The notes: generated by a model not told the origin, from the sequence alone. 64,000 nucleotides of DNA from Pseudomonas mohnii (GCF_900105115.1 NZ_FNRV01000001.1:4077501-4141500), one strand, 5' to 3'; numbered from the stretch's first letter, positions 54,530 through 63,542 are shown. A program made the numbers and translations.

Positions 54530-56152
54530 TCAGAACCTGAAGCGCACCACCAGGTTTTGCAGGCCCGCCGCCAATTGCGACAGCTCCTGGCTGGTAGCAC
54601 TGGTGCGGGTCGAGGCGTCGGCGCTTTGCAGTGACAGGTCGCGAATGTTCAGCAGATTCCTGTCCACCTCGCGCGCCACCGCCGCTTGCTCTTCCGACGC
54701 GCTGGCAATCACCAGGTTGCGCTCATGGATCTGTTCCATGGCCCGGGTAATTTCTGCCAGTGCGATGCCAGCCTGTTCCGCGAGCGACAGGGTTTGCGCA
54801 ACGCGCTGGCTGTTGCCGTGCATCGACTGCACCACACCTTCGGTATCGCCCTGAACCCGGCCGATCATCTGTTCGATTTCCCGGGTCGATTGTTGAGTGC
54901 GATGGGCCAGTGCGCGAACTTCATCGGCCACGACCGCAAAACCGCGCCCGGCTTCCCCGGCCCTGGCGGCCTCGATGGCCGCGTTGAGCGCCAGCAGGTT
55001 GGTCTGTTCGGCGATGGCGCGAATCACGTCCAGCACCTTGCCGATTTCCCGGGATTGCTCGGCCAGGGTCTGCACCTGTTGCAGGGCTGTGCCGGCATCG
55101 GCGCTCATGGCCTGGATCGAGTCGAGTGTTTCAATCACCCGCGCCTGACCCTGACTCGCCTGTTGTGTCGACTGGCGCGTACTGTCAGACGTCGATACGG
55201 CATTGCGTGCGACTTCTTCCACGGCCACGGTCATCTCGTTCACCGCCGTGGCGGCTTGTTCGATTTCGTTGTGCTGCTGTTGCAGGCGGCCAGAGTCCTG
55301 GTGGGTGCTCTGTTTCATCTGGTTGGCGGCAGCGGCCAGTTGTGTGGAGGCGTCGCTGATCCGTTGCAGGGTCTCGCGCAGGCTGGTTTGCATGATCGAC
55401 AACGCGGTCAGCAAACGCCCGGTTTCATCCATGCCGTGGCTGCGGATCGGCGTACTGAGATCCCCGGCGGCGACCTGCTCGGCCACGTCTACGGCCTGAC
55501 GGATGGGCGCCACGATGCTGCGAATCAACATCCAGGCGAGGAGCACGGTCAGCAGCGAGACGGCGATCAAGGCCCCGATCACCGTGACTTTCACCTGGTT
55601 GTAGAGCGCGTCGGCCTGTTGCGCCGATTGGCTGACTTGCTGGGTGGTGAGGGCCACCAGCTCTGCGAACTGGTCACCGGTCAGTGTCGAGTAATCCTGG
55701 ATCTTGCCGTTGAGCAGCGCGGTCATTTCTTCCTGGCGGTTTTCCCGCGACAGGGTTTCGTATTGCGCGAGCGCTTGACGGTATTGGGTGACGGTCGCGA
55801 CGAATTTTTCGTACGGCTCTCTGTTGTAATCGCCTACGAGGGGGGTGAATTTGTTCAGCGCCTGTTCCAGCCAGCCCTGCACCTGATGCAGGCGGCTCAC
55901 CGTGGCCTCGAGCACTTTGGGGTCGCGGTTGAGTGCCATGCGCAGGCTGAGTACGCGAATGCTCAATGCATAGTCGCGGATTTCCCCCAGGTAGCGGGTA
56001 CTGGGCAGGGAGATGTTCTCGGTGTATTGGCCGGTGGCACGCACTTCGGCGACTTGCTTGAGGGCGAACAAGCCCTGCAACAGCACCAGCAGGGCGATGA
56101 GACCGAAGCTGATGACCGCGCGTTGGGCGATGCTCAGGCGACCTGGCGACAT
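54530..56152 (-). CDS. Methyl-accepting chemotaxis protein
   Basis: Inner-membrane chemoreceptor of 540 residues: first TM ([20 protein letters not shown]), a periplasmic four-helix-bundle ligand domain of about 150 residues, second TM ([20 protein letters not shown]), HAMP, and a signalling domain with hairpin [19 protein letters not shown]. No C-terminal NWETF-like CheR-binding pentapeptide is seen. A near-ideal AAGGAGGT precedes the ATG. Flanked by two catabolic loci, it could sense one of their substrates (for example quinate or shikimate); this is only a suggestion from position. Confidence 0.94.
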   Translation of the reverse strand: MSPGRLSIAQRAVISFGLIALLVLLQGLFALKQVAEVRATGQYTENISLPSTRYLGEIRDYALSIRVLSLRMALNRDPKVLEATVSRLHQVQGWLEQALNKFTPLVGDYNREPYEKFVATVTQYRQALAQYETLSRENRQEEMTALLNGKIQDYSTLTGDQFAELVALTTQQVSQSAQQADALYNQVKVTVIGALIAVSLLTVLLAWMLIRSIVAPIRQAVDVAEQVAAGDLSTPIRSHGMDETGRLLTALSIMQTSLRETLQRISDASTQLAAAANQMKQSTHQDSGRLQQQHNEIEQAATAVNEMTVAVEEVARNAVSTSDSTRQSTQQASQGQARVIETLDSIQAMSADAGTALQQVQTLAEQSREIGKVLDVIRAIAEQTNLLALNAAIEAARAGEAGRGFAVVADEVRALAHRTQQSTREIEQMIGRVQGDTEGVVQSMHGNSQRVAQTLSLAEQAGIALAEITRAMEQIHERNLVIASASEEQAAVAREVDRNLLNIRDLSLQSADASTRTSATSQELSQLAAGLQNLVVRFRF

Positions 56153-56207
56153 GGTTAGACCTCCTTGGCGATGAACGAAAAATCATGGATTCATGAAATG
56201 CGGGCAC

Positions 56208-56240
56208 AAAAAAAGCGCAGGCCCGAAATCGGGCCTGCGC
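56208..56240 (-). terminator. Rho-independent terminator of the MFS gene
   Basis: 13-bp region forming GCGCAGGCCCGA / TCGGGCCTGCGC around AAT-type loop, followed on the minus strand by seven T residues. It lies 10 nt after the MFS stop and separates it from the chemoreceptor gene. Confidence 0.9.
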
Positions 56241-56250
56241 CGAGGCAGCA

Positions 56251-57588
56251 TCAGTCTTCTACTTTCGGAATCTTGCGCGGGGCCATGAAGTACATCCAGA
56301 TCAGCGCGATGAAGTACATCGCCGGAATCAGGGTGAACAGCACGGTGTAGTTGTTGTTGGTGACGGTCAGGATATGGCCGACCAACTGCGTCATGAACAT
56401 CCCGCCAATGGCGGCGCACATGCCACCGAAACCGAACACCGTACTCATCATGTGCTTGGGCGTGTAGTCCATCACCAGGCTCCAGATGTTCGCGGTCCAG
56501 GCCTGGTGCGCGCCGATGGCCAGGGAAATGGCGAACACCGCGACCCACAGGTTGCTGGAGCCGGCGGCCATGATCACGCCGATGATGCAGCAGGCGAACA
56601 GGAACATGGACATCAGTCGCGCCTTGATCGGGTTGATACCGCGGCCGATCAGGAACGAGGACAGAATCCCGCCGCCCACGCTACCGAAGTCGGCAGTCAG
56701 GTAGATGATGATCAGCGGGATGCCCATCTGGGTGACGTTGATGCCCAGGTTGTATTGCTGATTGAGGAACGGTGGCAGCCAGTACAGGTAGAACCAGAAC
56801 ACCGGCGCGGTGATCGAGTAGGCGAGGGCGAAGGCCCAGGTGCCACGCATGCGCAGGATTTTCGAGAACGGTACGCGAGTTTGTTCCGGTTCGTCTTCTT
56901 TCTGGATGTAGTCCAGTTCCGACTGTTTGACGCTCGGGTGATCATCCGGGTTGAAGTACTTCAGGCCCCAGCACACCAGCCAGATGCCGCCCAGTGCCGA
57001 CATGCACAGGAACGCGGCTTGCCAGCCCCAGGCGTGCAGGATCAATGGCAGCAACATCGGCGTGAACATCGCACCGACGTTGGTCCCGGCGTTGAAAATA
57101 CCGGTGGCCACGGCACGCTCGCCGGCCGGGAACCACAGGCGCGTGGTCTTCACGCAGGCCGGGTAGTTGGCGGCTTCGGTCAGGCCGAGGATGAAGCGGC
57201 AAACCATGAAGCCAGCCGCCGATGTGGCCAGGCCATGAGCGCCGGTAGCGAGGCTCCAGAGCAGTACGGCGCAGAAGAACACGCGCTTCACACCGACCCG
57301 ATCGATCAAGCGCCCTTGCAGCACGAAGCCGATGGCGTAGCCGACCTGGAACCAGAAGTTGATGTTGGCGTAGTCCATCGCCGTCCAGCTCATTTCCTTG
57401 GCCAGGATGGGCTGCATGACGCCGAGGGCGGCGCGGTCGATGTAGTTCAGGGTGGTGGCGAAAAACACCAGCGCCAGCATGCCCCAACGGGTTTTGCCGA
57501 CGGCCATGGCGCCGCGGATTTTATCGCCGATGCCACCGGTGGTAGCGCTCATGGCCGGGGCCATGCGTGAGCTTTGTGTAGGATTCAT
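56251..57588 (-). CDS. MFS transporter (anion:cation symporter family), probable quinate/shikimate permease
   Basis: 445-residue major facilitator with twelve membrane helices. Motifs LVFFATTLNYIDRAALGVMQ and GRLIDRVGVKRVFF (loop 2-3) and RFILGLTEAANYPACVK are those of the ACS family of aromatic/hexuronate permeases. ATG 57588 is preceded by GGATGG; ATG 57597 and TTG 57615 are alternatives. Divergent from quiC with a shared regulatory region containing operator-like palindrome A, so quinate or shikimate uptake is a reasonable assignment from context. Confidence 0.88.
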   Translation of the reverse strand: MNPTQSSRMAPAMSATTGGIGDKIRGAMAVGKTRWGMLALVFFATTLNYIDRAALGVMQPILAKEMSWTAMDYANINFWFQVGYAIGFVLQGRLIDRVGVKRVFFCAVLLWSLATGAHGLATSAAGFMVCRFILGLTEAANYPACVKTTRLWFPAGERAVATGIFNAGTNVGAMFTPMLLPLILHAWGWQAAFLCMSALGGIWLVCWGLKYFNPDDHPSVKQSELDYIQKEDEPEQTRVPFSKILRMRGTWAFALAYSITAPVFWFYLYWLPPFLNQQYNLGINVTQMGIPLIIIYLTADFGSVGGGILSSFLIGRGINPIKARLMSMFLFACCIIGVIMAAGSSNLWVAVFAISLAIGAHQAWTANIWSLVMDYTPKHMMSTVFGFGGMCAAIGGMFMTQLVGHILTVTNNNYTVLFTLIPAMYFIALIWMYFMAPRKIPKVED

Positions 57589-57972
57589 GTGTGCCATCCG
57601 TTCAATGACTGACAAGCCAGGCTCGTCGGGACTTCAAGGGCGCGTGATCAATCGCTGGCGGCGAGCGCGTGAGGACTGATCGGCTGTTTCGTCGGCTGAC
57701 GGGTTATTCAGCGAGCGGCACGTGTGTGCCAGCGGTGCGCAGGGTTCGGATGGACGCCGGGCCAGGCGTAATGGCGTTGGTTCGAGCGAGCAGAGCGGTG
57801 AAGGAGCGCATGAGCGTATACCCGTTTTTTTGAAATTTTTATGTGGTGTTCTGGGTCGTTGTTAACTGGGACCGATGAGTGGTGACCGGGCCCAATGTGG
57901 TGTTGATGTTGCGCAGTGGGCGAAAAATCGTCAATTCGCCAATTGCCATTTTGTTCGATAATCGCACGCAAA

Positions 57973-57986
57973 ACTAACTGGGTAGT
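57973..57986. promoter_or_regulatory. Operator-like palindrome A, upstream of quiC and the MFS gene
   Basis: ACTAACTGGGTAGT has arms ACTAnC / GnTAGT. Twelve of 14 bases match palindrome B at 62221-62234 in front of aroQ. Length and symmetry suit a TetR-family dimer; the TetR gene at 60142 lies between the two sites. Confidence 0.6.
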
Positions 57987-58066
57987 ACACTTTAAATTGC
58001 TGTGCGCAATCACGCAGCCAATAATTCACTCAAAGCTAAACGTGATCCTTGTAGCAGATGGCGAAG

Positions 58067-58095
58067 TGTGGCGAGGGGGCTGCCCCCTCGCCACA
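58067..58095. repeat. Perfect 29-nt palindrome in the quiC leader (REP-like)
   Basis: TGTGGCGAGGGGGC-T-GCCCCCTCGCCACA: 14-bp arms around a single T, of the GGCGAGGG REP subtype. It lies 42 nt before the quiC ATG and would be inside the mRNA if transcription begins near palindrome A. Confidence 0.75.
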
Positions 58096-58137
58096 GTGCC
58101 CCTGACAAAATGGTCTCCAGTACCCGGAGTCGAAGAT

Positions 58138-60039
58138 ATGCAGCGTTCCATTGCCACCGTTTCCTTGAGCGGTACCCTGCCGGAAAAACTCGAAGCCATT
58201 GCCGCCGCTGGTTTTGACGGCGTCGAGATTTTCGAGAATGACCTTCTCTACTACGACGGCAGCCCCCGGGAAATCAAACAGATGTGCGCCGATCTCGGGA
58301 TCGCCATCACCTTGTTTCAACCGTTCCGGGATTTCGAAGGCTGCCGCCGTGACCGCCTGTCGCGCAATCTGGAGCGGGCCGAGCGCAAGTTCGACCTGAT
58401 GCAGGAACTGGGCACCGACCTGGTGCTGGTGTGCAGCAACGCCTCGGCCGATTCCATTGGCGATGAGCAGATTCTGGTCGACGACTTGCGCCTGCTGGCC
58501 GAACGCGCCGGCGCGCGGGGTTTGCGTATCGGTTACGAAGCACTGGCCTGGGGCCGGCATGTGAACACCTATCAACAGGTGTGGAACATCGTGCGTCAGG
58601 CCGATCATTCAAGCCTCGGCGTGTTGCTCGACAGCTTTCATACGCTGTCGCTCAAGGGCGATCCAAGCGCCATCGCTGATATCCCGGGCGACAAGATCTT
58701 CTTCGTGCAAATGGCCGACTCGCCCATCCTGGCCATGGATGTGCTGGAGTGGAGCCGGCATTTCCGCTGCTTCCCTGGCCAGGGTGAGTTCGATCTGCCG
58801 GGCTTCCTCGCACCGATCATCAAGAGCGGTTACACCGGGCCGCTGTCGCTGGAGATTTTCAACGACGGCTTTCGCGCCGCGCCACCACGGGCCAATGCCG
58901 CCGACGGTTTGCGTTCGTTGCTGTACCTCGAAGAGAAAACCCGTCAGCGTCTGGCGCAGGAGTCCCGGCCCGCGGCCAATCTCGACATCCTGTTCGAGAC
59001 GCCCAAGGCCAGCGAGTACAACGGCATCGAGTTTCTCGAGTTCGCCGTGGATGAAAGCCTCGGGGCCAAGCTCTCGAACTGGCTGGAACGCCTGGGTTTC
59101 GTCAAGGCTGGCCAGCATCGCTCCAAGAGCGTCAGCCTGTTGCGCCAGGGCGATATCAACCTGATCCTCAACTCCGAGCCTTACTCGTTCGGCCACAGTT
59201 TTTTCGAGGCCCACGGTCCATCGCTGTGCGCCACCGCCGTGCGGGTCAAGGACAGCGCCAGTGCACTGGCCCGCGCCGTGGCTTACAAAGGCCAGCCCTA
59301 TCGCGGGCTGGTCGGCCCCAATGAACTGGAGCTCGCCGCCGTGCGCGCGCCGGATGGCAGCCTGATTTACCTGGTGGACCAGGACGCCGACGTCTACGGT
59401 ACCGACTTCAACCTGCAGCCGAACGCGCTGGCCAGCGGCGGTCTCAAACGCATCGATCACATGGCGATGGCCCTGCCGGCCGACAGCCTCGACAGTTGGG
59501 TGTTGTTCTATAAGAGCCTGCTGGATTTCGAGGCCAACGACGAAGTGGTGTTGCCCGACCCTTATGGTCTGGTGAAGAGCCGCGCGTTGCGCAGTCGGGA
59601 CAGCTCGATTCGTCTGCCGCTGAACATTTCCGAGAACCGCAACACCGCCGTCTCACACGCGCTGTCGAGTTATCGCGGCTCCGGCGTGCATCACATCGCG
59701 TTTGATTGCGACGATATCTTTGCCGAAGTCAGTCGTGCGAAAGCGGCGGGCGTTCCGTTGCTGGACATCCCGCTCAACTATTACGACGACCTGGCGGCGC
59801 GCTTCGACTTCGACGACGAGTTCCTCAGCGAACTGGCCTACTACAACGTGCTGTACGACCGCGATGCCCAGGGTGGCGAGCTGTTCCATGTGTACACCGA
59901 GCCGTTCGAAGGGCGGTTTTTCTTCGAGATCATCCAGCGCAAGAACGGCTATGCCGGTTACGGCGCGGCCAACGTCGCGGTACGACTGGCGGCAATGGCC
60001 AAATCCCGAAGTGGTGCCGTCCGTCAGGCAAAGTTGTAG
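58138..60039 (+). CDS. quiC: 3-Dehydroshikimate dehydratase QuiC, HPPD-fused form
   Basis: Converts 3-dehydroshikimate to protocatechuate, joining quinate/shikimate catabolism to the beta-ketoadipate pathway. The 633 residues hold an N-terminal AP-endonuclease-2-type TIM barrel (about 1-285; metal-site candidates GYEALAWGRH, LLDSFHTL, FFVQMADSP, LSLEIFNDG). A C-terminal vicinal-oxygen-chelate half like 4-hydroxyphenylpyruvate dioxygenase follows (GLKRIDHMAMA, GVHHIAFDCDD, GRFFFEIIQRKNGY; His, His, Glu ligands). This two-domain form matches Pseudomonas QuiC1. ATG 58138 has GGAG 9 nt upstream. Confidence 0.92.
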   Translation: MQRSIATVSLSGTLPEKLEAIAAAGFDGVEIFENDLLYYDGSPREIKQMCADLGIAITLFQPFRDFEGCRRDRLSRNLERAERKFDLMQELGTDLVLVCSNASADSIGDEQILVDDLRLLAERAGARGLRIGYEALAWGRHVNTYQQVWNIVRQADHSSLGVLLDSFHTLSLKGDPSAIADIPGDKIFFVQMADSPILAMDVLEWSRHFRCFPGQGEFDLPGFLAPIIKSGYTGPLSLEIFNDGFRAAPPRANAADGLRSLLYLEEKTRQRLAQESRPAANLDILFETPKASEYNGIEFLEFAVDESLGAKLSNWLERLGFVKAGQHRSKSVSLLRQGDINLILNSEPYSFGHSFFEAHGPSLCATAVRVKDSASALARAVAYKGQPYRGLVGPNELELAAVRAPDGSLIYLVDQDADVYGTDFNLQPNALASGGLKRIDHMAMALPADSLDSWVLFYKSLLDFEANDEVVLPDPYGLVKSRALRSRDSSIRLPLNISENRNTAVSHALSSYRGSGVHHIAFDCDDIFAEVSRAKAAGVPLLDIPLNYYDDLAARFDFDDEFLSELAYYNVLYDRDAQGGELFHVYTEPFEGRFFFEIIQRKNGYAGYGAANVAVRLAAMAKSRSGAVRQAKL

Positions 60040-60141
60040 GAAATTCGTAATGACGGGAGTAATCCATTGCCGCACGGCTTCCCTCAGTGTGCGGCTCAGC
60101 CCATAATCGCCCGCTTGTGCAGTGATGGCCGTGAGCCCGCA

Positions 60142-60819
60142 ATGACAATGACTTCAGAACTCTCCTTGGCGTCCGACGAACCGATGGCCGAGCCGCGTAA
60201 GAGTCGCAAGAACAACCCGGAAAAAACCCGCGAGAACATTCTTCAAGAAGCCATTGTCGAGTTCGTTCAGCAGGGGCTTTCCGGGGCTCGTGTGGATGCG
60301 ATCGCCGAGCGCATCCACACGTCCAAGCGCATGATCTATTACTACTTCGGCAGTAAGGAACAGCTCTACGTCGAAGTGCTGGAAAAGCTTTACGGCGATA
60401 TCCGCAGCACCGAGAACCGTCTGCACCTGGCCGAACTGGCCCCGGTGGAGGCGATTCGGCGGCTGGTGGAATTCACCTTCGATCACCATGACCGCAACGT
60501 CGATTTCGTGCGCATCGTCAGCATTGAAAACATCCACAACGCCGAGTACGTGAAGCGTTCCGATGCGATCAAGGCGATGAACAACACCATCCTCGACTCA
60601 TTGGGTGAGATTCTGCGTCGTGGTGCCGAGGAAGGGCTGTTTCGTAAGGGGCTGGTTCCGCTGGATGTGCATTTGCTGATCAGTTCGTTCTGCTTCTATC
60701 GCGTGTCGAACCGTCACACCTTTGGTGAGATTTTTCAGATCGACTTGCCGGACGAGGGCATCAAGCAGCGTCATCGGGAGATGATTTGCGAGTCTGTTCT
60801 GCGCTATTTGCAGGCCTGA
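60142..60819 (+). CDS. TetR family repressor of the quinate/shikimate locus
   Basis: 225-residue TetR protein: basic N-terminus, HTH (ENILQEAIVEFVQQGLSGAR, IHTSKRMIYYYFGSKEQLYV) and all-helical ligand domain. Start taken as ATG 60142; ATG 60148 is also possible. It lies 102 nt after quiC; a GCCGCAC/GTGCGGC hairpin is in the gap. Two matching 14-bp palindromes in front of quiC/MFS and aroQ are candidate operators. The inducer is probably a pathway intermediate; this is inferred. Confidence 0.9.
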   Translation: MTMTSELSLASDEPMAEPRKSRKNNPEKTRENILQEAIVEFVQQGLSGARVDAIAERIHTSKRMIYYYFGSKEQLYVEVLEKLYGDIRSTENRLHLAELAPVEAIRRLVEFTFDHHDRNVDFVRIVSIENIHNAEYVKRSDAIKAMNNTILDSLGEILRRGAEEGLFRKGLVPLDVHLLISSFCFYRVSNRHTFGEIFQIDLPDEGIKQRHREMICESVLRYLQA

Positions 60820-60822
60820 ACC

Positions 60823-60846
60823 GTGGCGAGCAAGCTTGCTCGCCAC
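60823..60846. terminator. Perfect 24-bp REP-type palindrome
   Basis: GTGGCGAGCAAG / CTTGCTCGCCAC, 3 nt after the TetR stop and 9 nt before the converging aroE stop. Likely marks or protects both 3' ends. Confidence 0.65.
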
Positions 60847-60855
60847 AGAAAGCCT

Positions 60856-61710
60856 TCAGCCATTCATGCTTTGAAAGTGCGCCAGCATTCGCTGGGCATC
60901 GGGCACCACGCCGCTGAACAATTCGAACGCCTTCACCGCTTGAAACACCGCCATGTTGCCGCCATCCAGGGTCCGGCAGCCCAGGGCGCGGGCGTTGCGC
61001 AGCAGTTCGGTTTCCAGCGGGAAGTAAACAATCTCCGCGACCCACAGCTGCGCGCGCAGCCACTCGACCGGCACCGGCATGCCCGGCAGTTTTTTCATGC
61101 CCATGGGGGTGGTGTTCACCAGGCCGTCGGCCTCGGCCAGGCTCCCCGCCAGATCGAGACCCGCGACAGCGCGGCCGCTGCCGAAATGTTGATTGAGGTT
61201 GTCCGCCAGGCTCTGGGCACGACTGATTTCCACATCGAAAATGCTCAGTTGCCGTACGCCTTCGCTCAATAGTGCGTGGGCGACGGCGGCACCGGCGCCT
61301 CCGGCACCCATCTGTACGACGCGGTCAACGGCAACGCCGGTCAAGCCACGGCGAAAGCCTTCGGCAAATCCCAGGCAATCGGTGTTGTGGCCGATGCGCT
61401 TGCCATCCTTGAGCACCACGGTGTTCACCGCGCCGATGCCGCGGGCTTCCGGCGACAATTCGTCGAGCAGCGGGATGATCGCCTGCTTGCACGGGAAGGT
61501 GATGTTCAGCCCGGTAAAGTTCATGCGCTCGGCGGCACTGAGCAGGTCGGGCAGGGCATCGCTGTCGAGTTTCAGTTGATCGAGGTCGATCAGGCGATAG
61601 AGGTAGCGCAAACCCTGGGCATCGCCTTCATGTTCGTGCAGCGCCGGGGTGCGGGACGCCTGGATGCCGGCGCCGATCAGTCCGGCCAATACCGTATGGT
61701 TCGGATTCAC
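60856..61710 (-). CDS. aroE: Shikimate/quinate dehydrogenase (AroE-like paralogue)
   Basis: About 284 residues. N-terminal substrate domain with LIGAGIQASRTPALHEHEG and FTGLNITFPCKQAIIPLLDE (catalytic Lys in CK), then a Rossmann domain (MGAGGAGAAVAHAL). The SRTPALHEHE motif resembles the catabolic YdiB/quinate-type enzymes more than the biosynthetic AroE. GTG 61710 has AAGGGG well spaced; GTG 61719, overlapping the aroQ stop as GTGA, is the alternative. With AroQ and QuiC it would form the route shikimate/quinate to protocatechuate. Confidence 0.92.
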   Translation of the reverse strand: MNPNHTVLAGLIGAGIQASRTPALHEHEGDAQGLRYLYRLIDLDQLKLDSDALPDLLSAAERMNFTGLNITFPCKQAIIPLLDELSPEARGIGAVNTVVLKDGKRIGHNTDCLGFAEGFRRGLTGVAVDRVVQMGAGGAGAAVAHALLSEGVRQLSIFDVEISRAQSLADNLNQHFGSGRAVAGLDLAGSLAEADGLVNTTPMGMKKLPGMPVPVEWLRAQLWVAEIVYFPLETELLRNARALGCRTLDGGNMAVFQAVKAFELFSGVVPDAQRMLAHFQSMNG

Positions 61711-61715
61711 GATGT

Positions 61716-62156
61716 TCACCCCTTCAAACGCAGACTGAAATGCTCCAGCGCCAGGCGATAGCCGTGGCTGCCGAACCCGGCCATCACCGCAGTGGCGATC
61801 GCCGAGACGAAGGAGTGGTGGCGGAAAGGTTCACGGGCGTGGACATTGGACAGGTGCACTTCGATCACCGGCAGTTCACTGGCAACCAGCGCATCGCGGA
61901 TCGCCACCGACGTGTGGGTCCACGCGGCCGGGTTGATCACGATACCGGCGCAACGGTTGCGGGCGTTGTGAATCCAGTCGAGCAGTTCGCCTTCGTGGTT
62001 GGTCTGGCGAAACTCCACCGCCAGGCCGAATTCTTCGGCGGTACGACCGCACAGGGCGGAAATGTCAGCGAGGGTTTCGTGGCCGTAGGTTGCCGGCTCA
62101 CGGGTGCCGAGCAGGTTCAGATTCGGGCCGTTGAGCACCAGAATAATGGGGGGCAT
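61716..62156 (-). CDS. aroQ: Type II 3-dehydroquinate dehydratase
   Basis: 146-residue dodecameric dehydratase interconverting 3-dehydroquinate and 3-dehydroshikimate. Signature [21 protein letters not shown] with active-site Tyr, [11 protein letters not shown], and [20 protein letters not shown] 62156 has GGAG 8 nt upstream. Directly coupled to the AroE-like gene, away from the usual accB/aroQ biosynthetic context, so it is probably a catabolic copy. Confidence 0.95.
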   Translation of the reverse strand: MPPIILVLNGPNLNLLGTREPATYGHETLADISALCGRTAEEFGLAVEFRQTNHEGELLDWIHNARNRCAGIVINPAAWTHTSVAIRDALVASELPVIEVHLSNVHAREPFRHHSFVSAIATAVMAGFGSHGYRLALEHFSLRLKG

Positions 62157-62220
62157 CGATGTTTCTCCACTTATTGTTTTTGGCATTGGCCGAGGATTCC
62201 AGCCTGTGGAGATAAATTGT

Positions 62221-62234
62221 ACTAACTGGTTAAT
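62221..62234. promoter_or_regulatory. Operator-like palindrome B in the aroQ promoter
   Basis: ACTAACTGGTTAAT; on the minus strand it falls between a TTGACC -35 and TACAAT -10 (15-nt spacer), the classic place for a repressor to block RNA polymerase. Arms ACTAAC / GTTAAT differ by one base from perfect symmetry. Confidence 0.6.
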
Positions 62235-62294
62235 TCGGTCAATTGAAGAGCCAGTCACCGGGCTTTTTGTGTGCGGTGATCGGACGGTTTCGTA

Positions 62295-63206
62295 TCAGCG
62301 CGGCAGATGCTCAAGCAGAAAATCGATAAACGCCCGCAATCTGAGGGGGACGTGGCGACTTTGCGGATAGAGCAGGGTAAACGGCCGAGAGCGTCCGCCG
62401 TAGGGCTTGAGCACTTCCAGCAATGAGCCATCAGCCAGTTCCTTTTCGACAATGAAACGATAGGTCTGAAACAACCCCGCGCCGTGTTTCGCCAGGGTCA
62501 CGCCACCCAATACATCGTCGGAACAACTGAAGTTGCCTTCCGCCAGAATTTCCCGCTCCACGCTCTTGTCGTTGAACAACCAGGCGATGCGCCGGCCGCT
62601 GCTGGGCAGTTCGTACTGGATGCATTCGTGGTGCTGCAGGTCGTCGAGGGTTTGCGGCGTGCCGGCACGCTGGAGGTAGTCGGGGCTGGCAACCATCACC
62701 AGTTCGGCGTCTTCGAGGGGCCTGGCGATCAGGCCGGAATCCGGAATCGCCCGCACGCGAATGGCCATGTCATAGCCTTCGCCGACAAAATCGATGTTGC
62801 GATTGCTGATGTGCGACTCAACCTTCACCGCCGGAAAACGCGCGCGAAAGGCCGGGAGCAACGGCAGGATGCGATGGTGGGCGTAGGTGGTGGGAATACT
62901 GATGCGCAGGGTCCCGGACGGTACTTGCTGCTGGCCCATGACTTCGCGCTGGGCTTCAACCAGTTGGGCCAGCGCCTGGCGGCATTCCTCGTAGTAGCGA
63001 CGACCGCTGTCGGTCAGCTTGACGCTGCGGGTGGTGCGTGCGAACAGCCGTACGCCCAGACGCTCTTCCATACGTGACACCGAGCGACTCACGGCCGCCG
63101 GAGTGACGCCTGCCACCAGCGCGGCAGAAGTGAAGCTACCGGCTTCGGCGGCCAGGCAAAACAGCTCGATACTGCCTAGCTGAAGATCGTCGAATTGTCG
63201 CTGCAT
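62295..63206 (-). CDS. LysR family regulator
   Basis: 303-residue LysR protein of the AaeR/DsdC-like subgroup: HTH LGSIELFCLAAEAGSFTSAA and VTPAAVSRSVSRMEERLGVR, linker helix, and co-inducer domain (RISIPTTYAHHRILPLLPAF). It lies upstream of aroQ-aroE on the same strand and diverges from the tautomerase gene. Either neighbour could be its target. Confidence 0.92.
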   Translation of the reverse strand: MQRQFDDLQLGSIELFCLAAEAGSFTSAALVAGVTPAAVSRSVSRMEERLGVRLFARTTRSVKLTDSGRRYYEECRQALAQLVEAQREVMGQQQVPSGTLRISIPTTYAHHRILPLLPAFRARFPAVKVESHISNRNIDFVGEGYDMAIRVRAIPDSGLIARPLEDAELVMVASPDYLQRAGTPQTLDDLQHHECIQYELPSSGRRIAWLFNDKSVEREILAEGNFSCSDDVLGGVTLAKHGAGLFQTYRFIVEKELADGSLLEVLKPYGGRSRPFTLLYPQSRHVPLRLRAFIDFLLEHLPR

Positions 63207-63325
63207 GATTGATTACACCGGGGATCAAATGAAGTGTGTGAATCAGTATTTATCAGATGCCTGCACACCGATACAGTGAGTTCGATGCCCCAGGCCTTTC
63301 TTGATCAACGAGCAGGAGATACAGC

Positions 63326-63532
63326 ATGCCTTTCGTCAGCGTACGTATTACCCGTGACGGCGTTACCCGGGAGCAAAAAGCCCAGGTCATCGCGGAAATC
63401 ACCGAAACCTTGCAGCGCGTCCTCGGCAAACCGCCAGAACTGACGCACATCGTGATCGAGGAAATTGATACCGATAACTGGGGGTATAAAGGCATCACCA
63501 CCACTGAATATCGAAAGAATCTGCCAGGGTGA
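63326..63532 (+). CDS. 4-Oxalocrotonate tautomerase family protein
   Basis: 68-residue tautomerase with the catalytic Pro exposed after Met removal (MPFVSVRITRDGVTREQKAQ) and conserved IEEIDTDNWGYKG. Members tautomerise 2-hydroxymuconate-type enols; isolated copies such as this one often have unknown substrates. Divergent from the LysR gene, and followed by a strong terminator, so it is monocistronic. Confidence 0.92.
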   Translation: MPFVSVRITRDGVTREQKAQVIAEITETLQRVLGKPPELTHIVIEEIDTDNWGYKGITTTEYRKNLPG

Positions 63533-63542
63533 AAACCGGGTG

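Larger units (their letters stand above)
57589..58137. other. Divergent regulatory region MFS/quiC
   Basis: About 550 nt without an established gene. It holds an AT-rich patch around 57820-57850, the palindrome ACTAACTGGGTAGT at 57973-57986, an ATGCGC-start minus-strand reading frame of 35 codons at 57704-57811 of doubtful reality, and a 29-nt perfect palindrome at 58067-58095 just before quiC. Confidence 0.6.

Noticed and set aside
7566..60846. CRISPR array
   Set aside because: The repeated palindromes are scattered REP units in single gaps, not regularly spaced direct repeats with unique spacers, and no cas gene is present.
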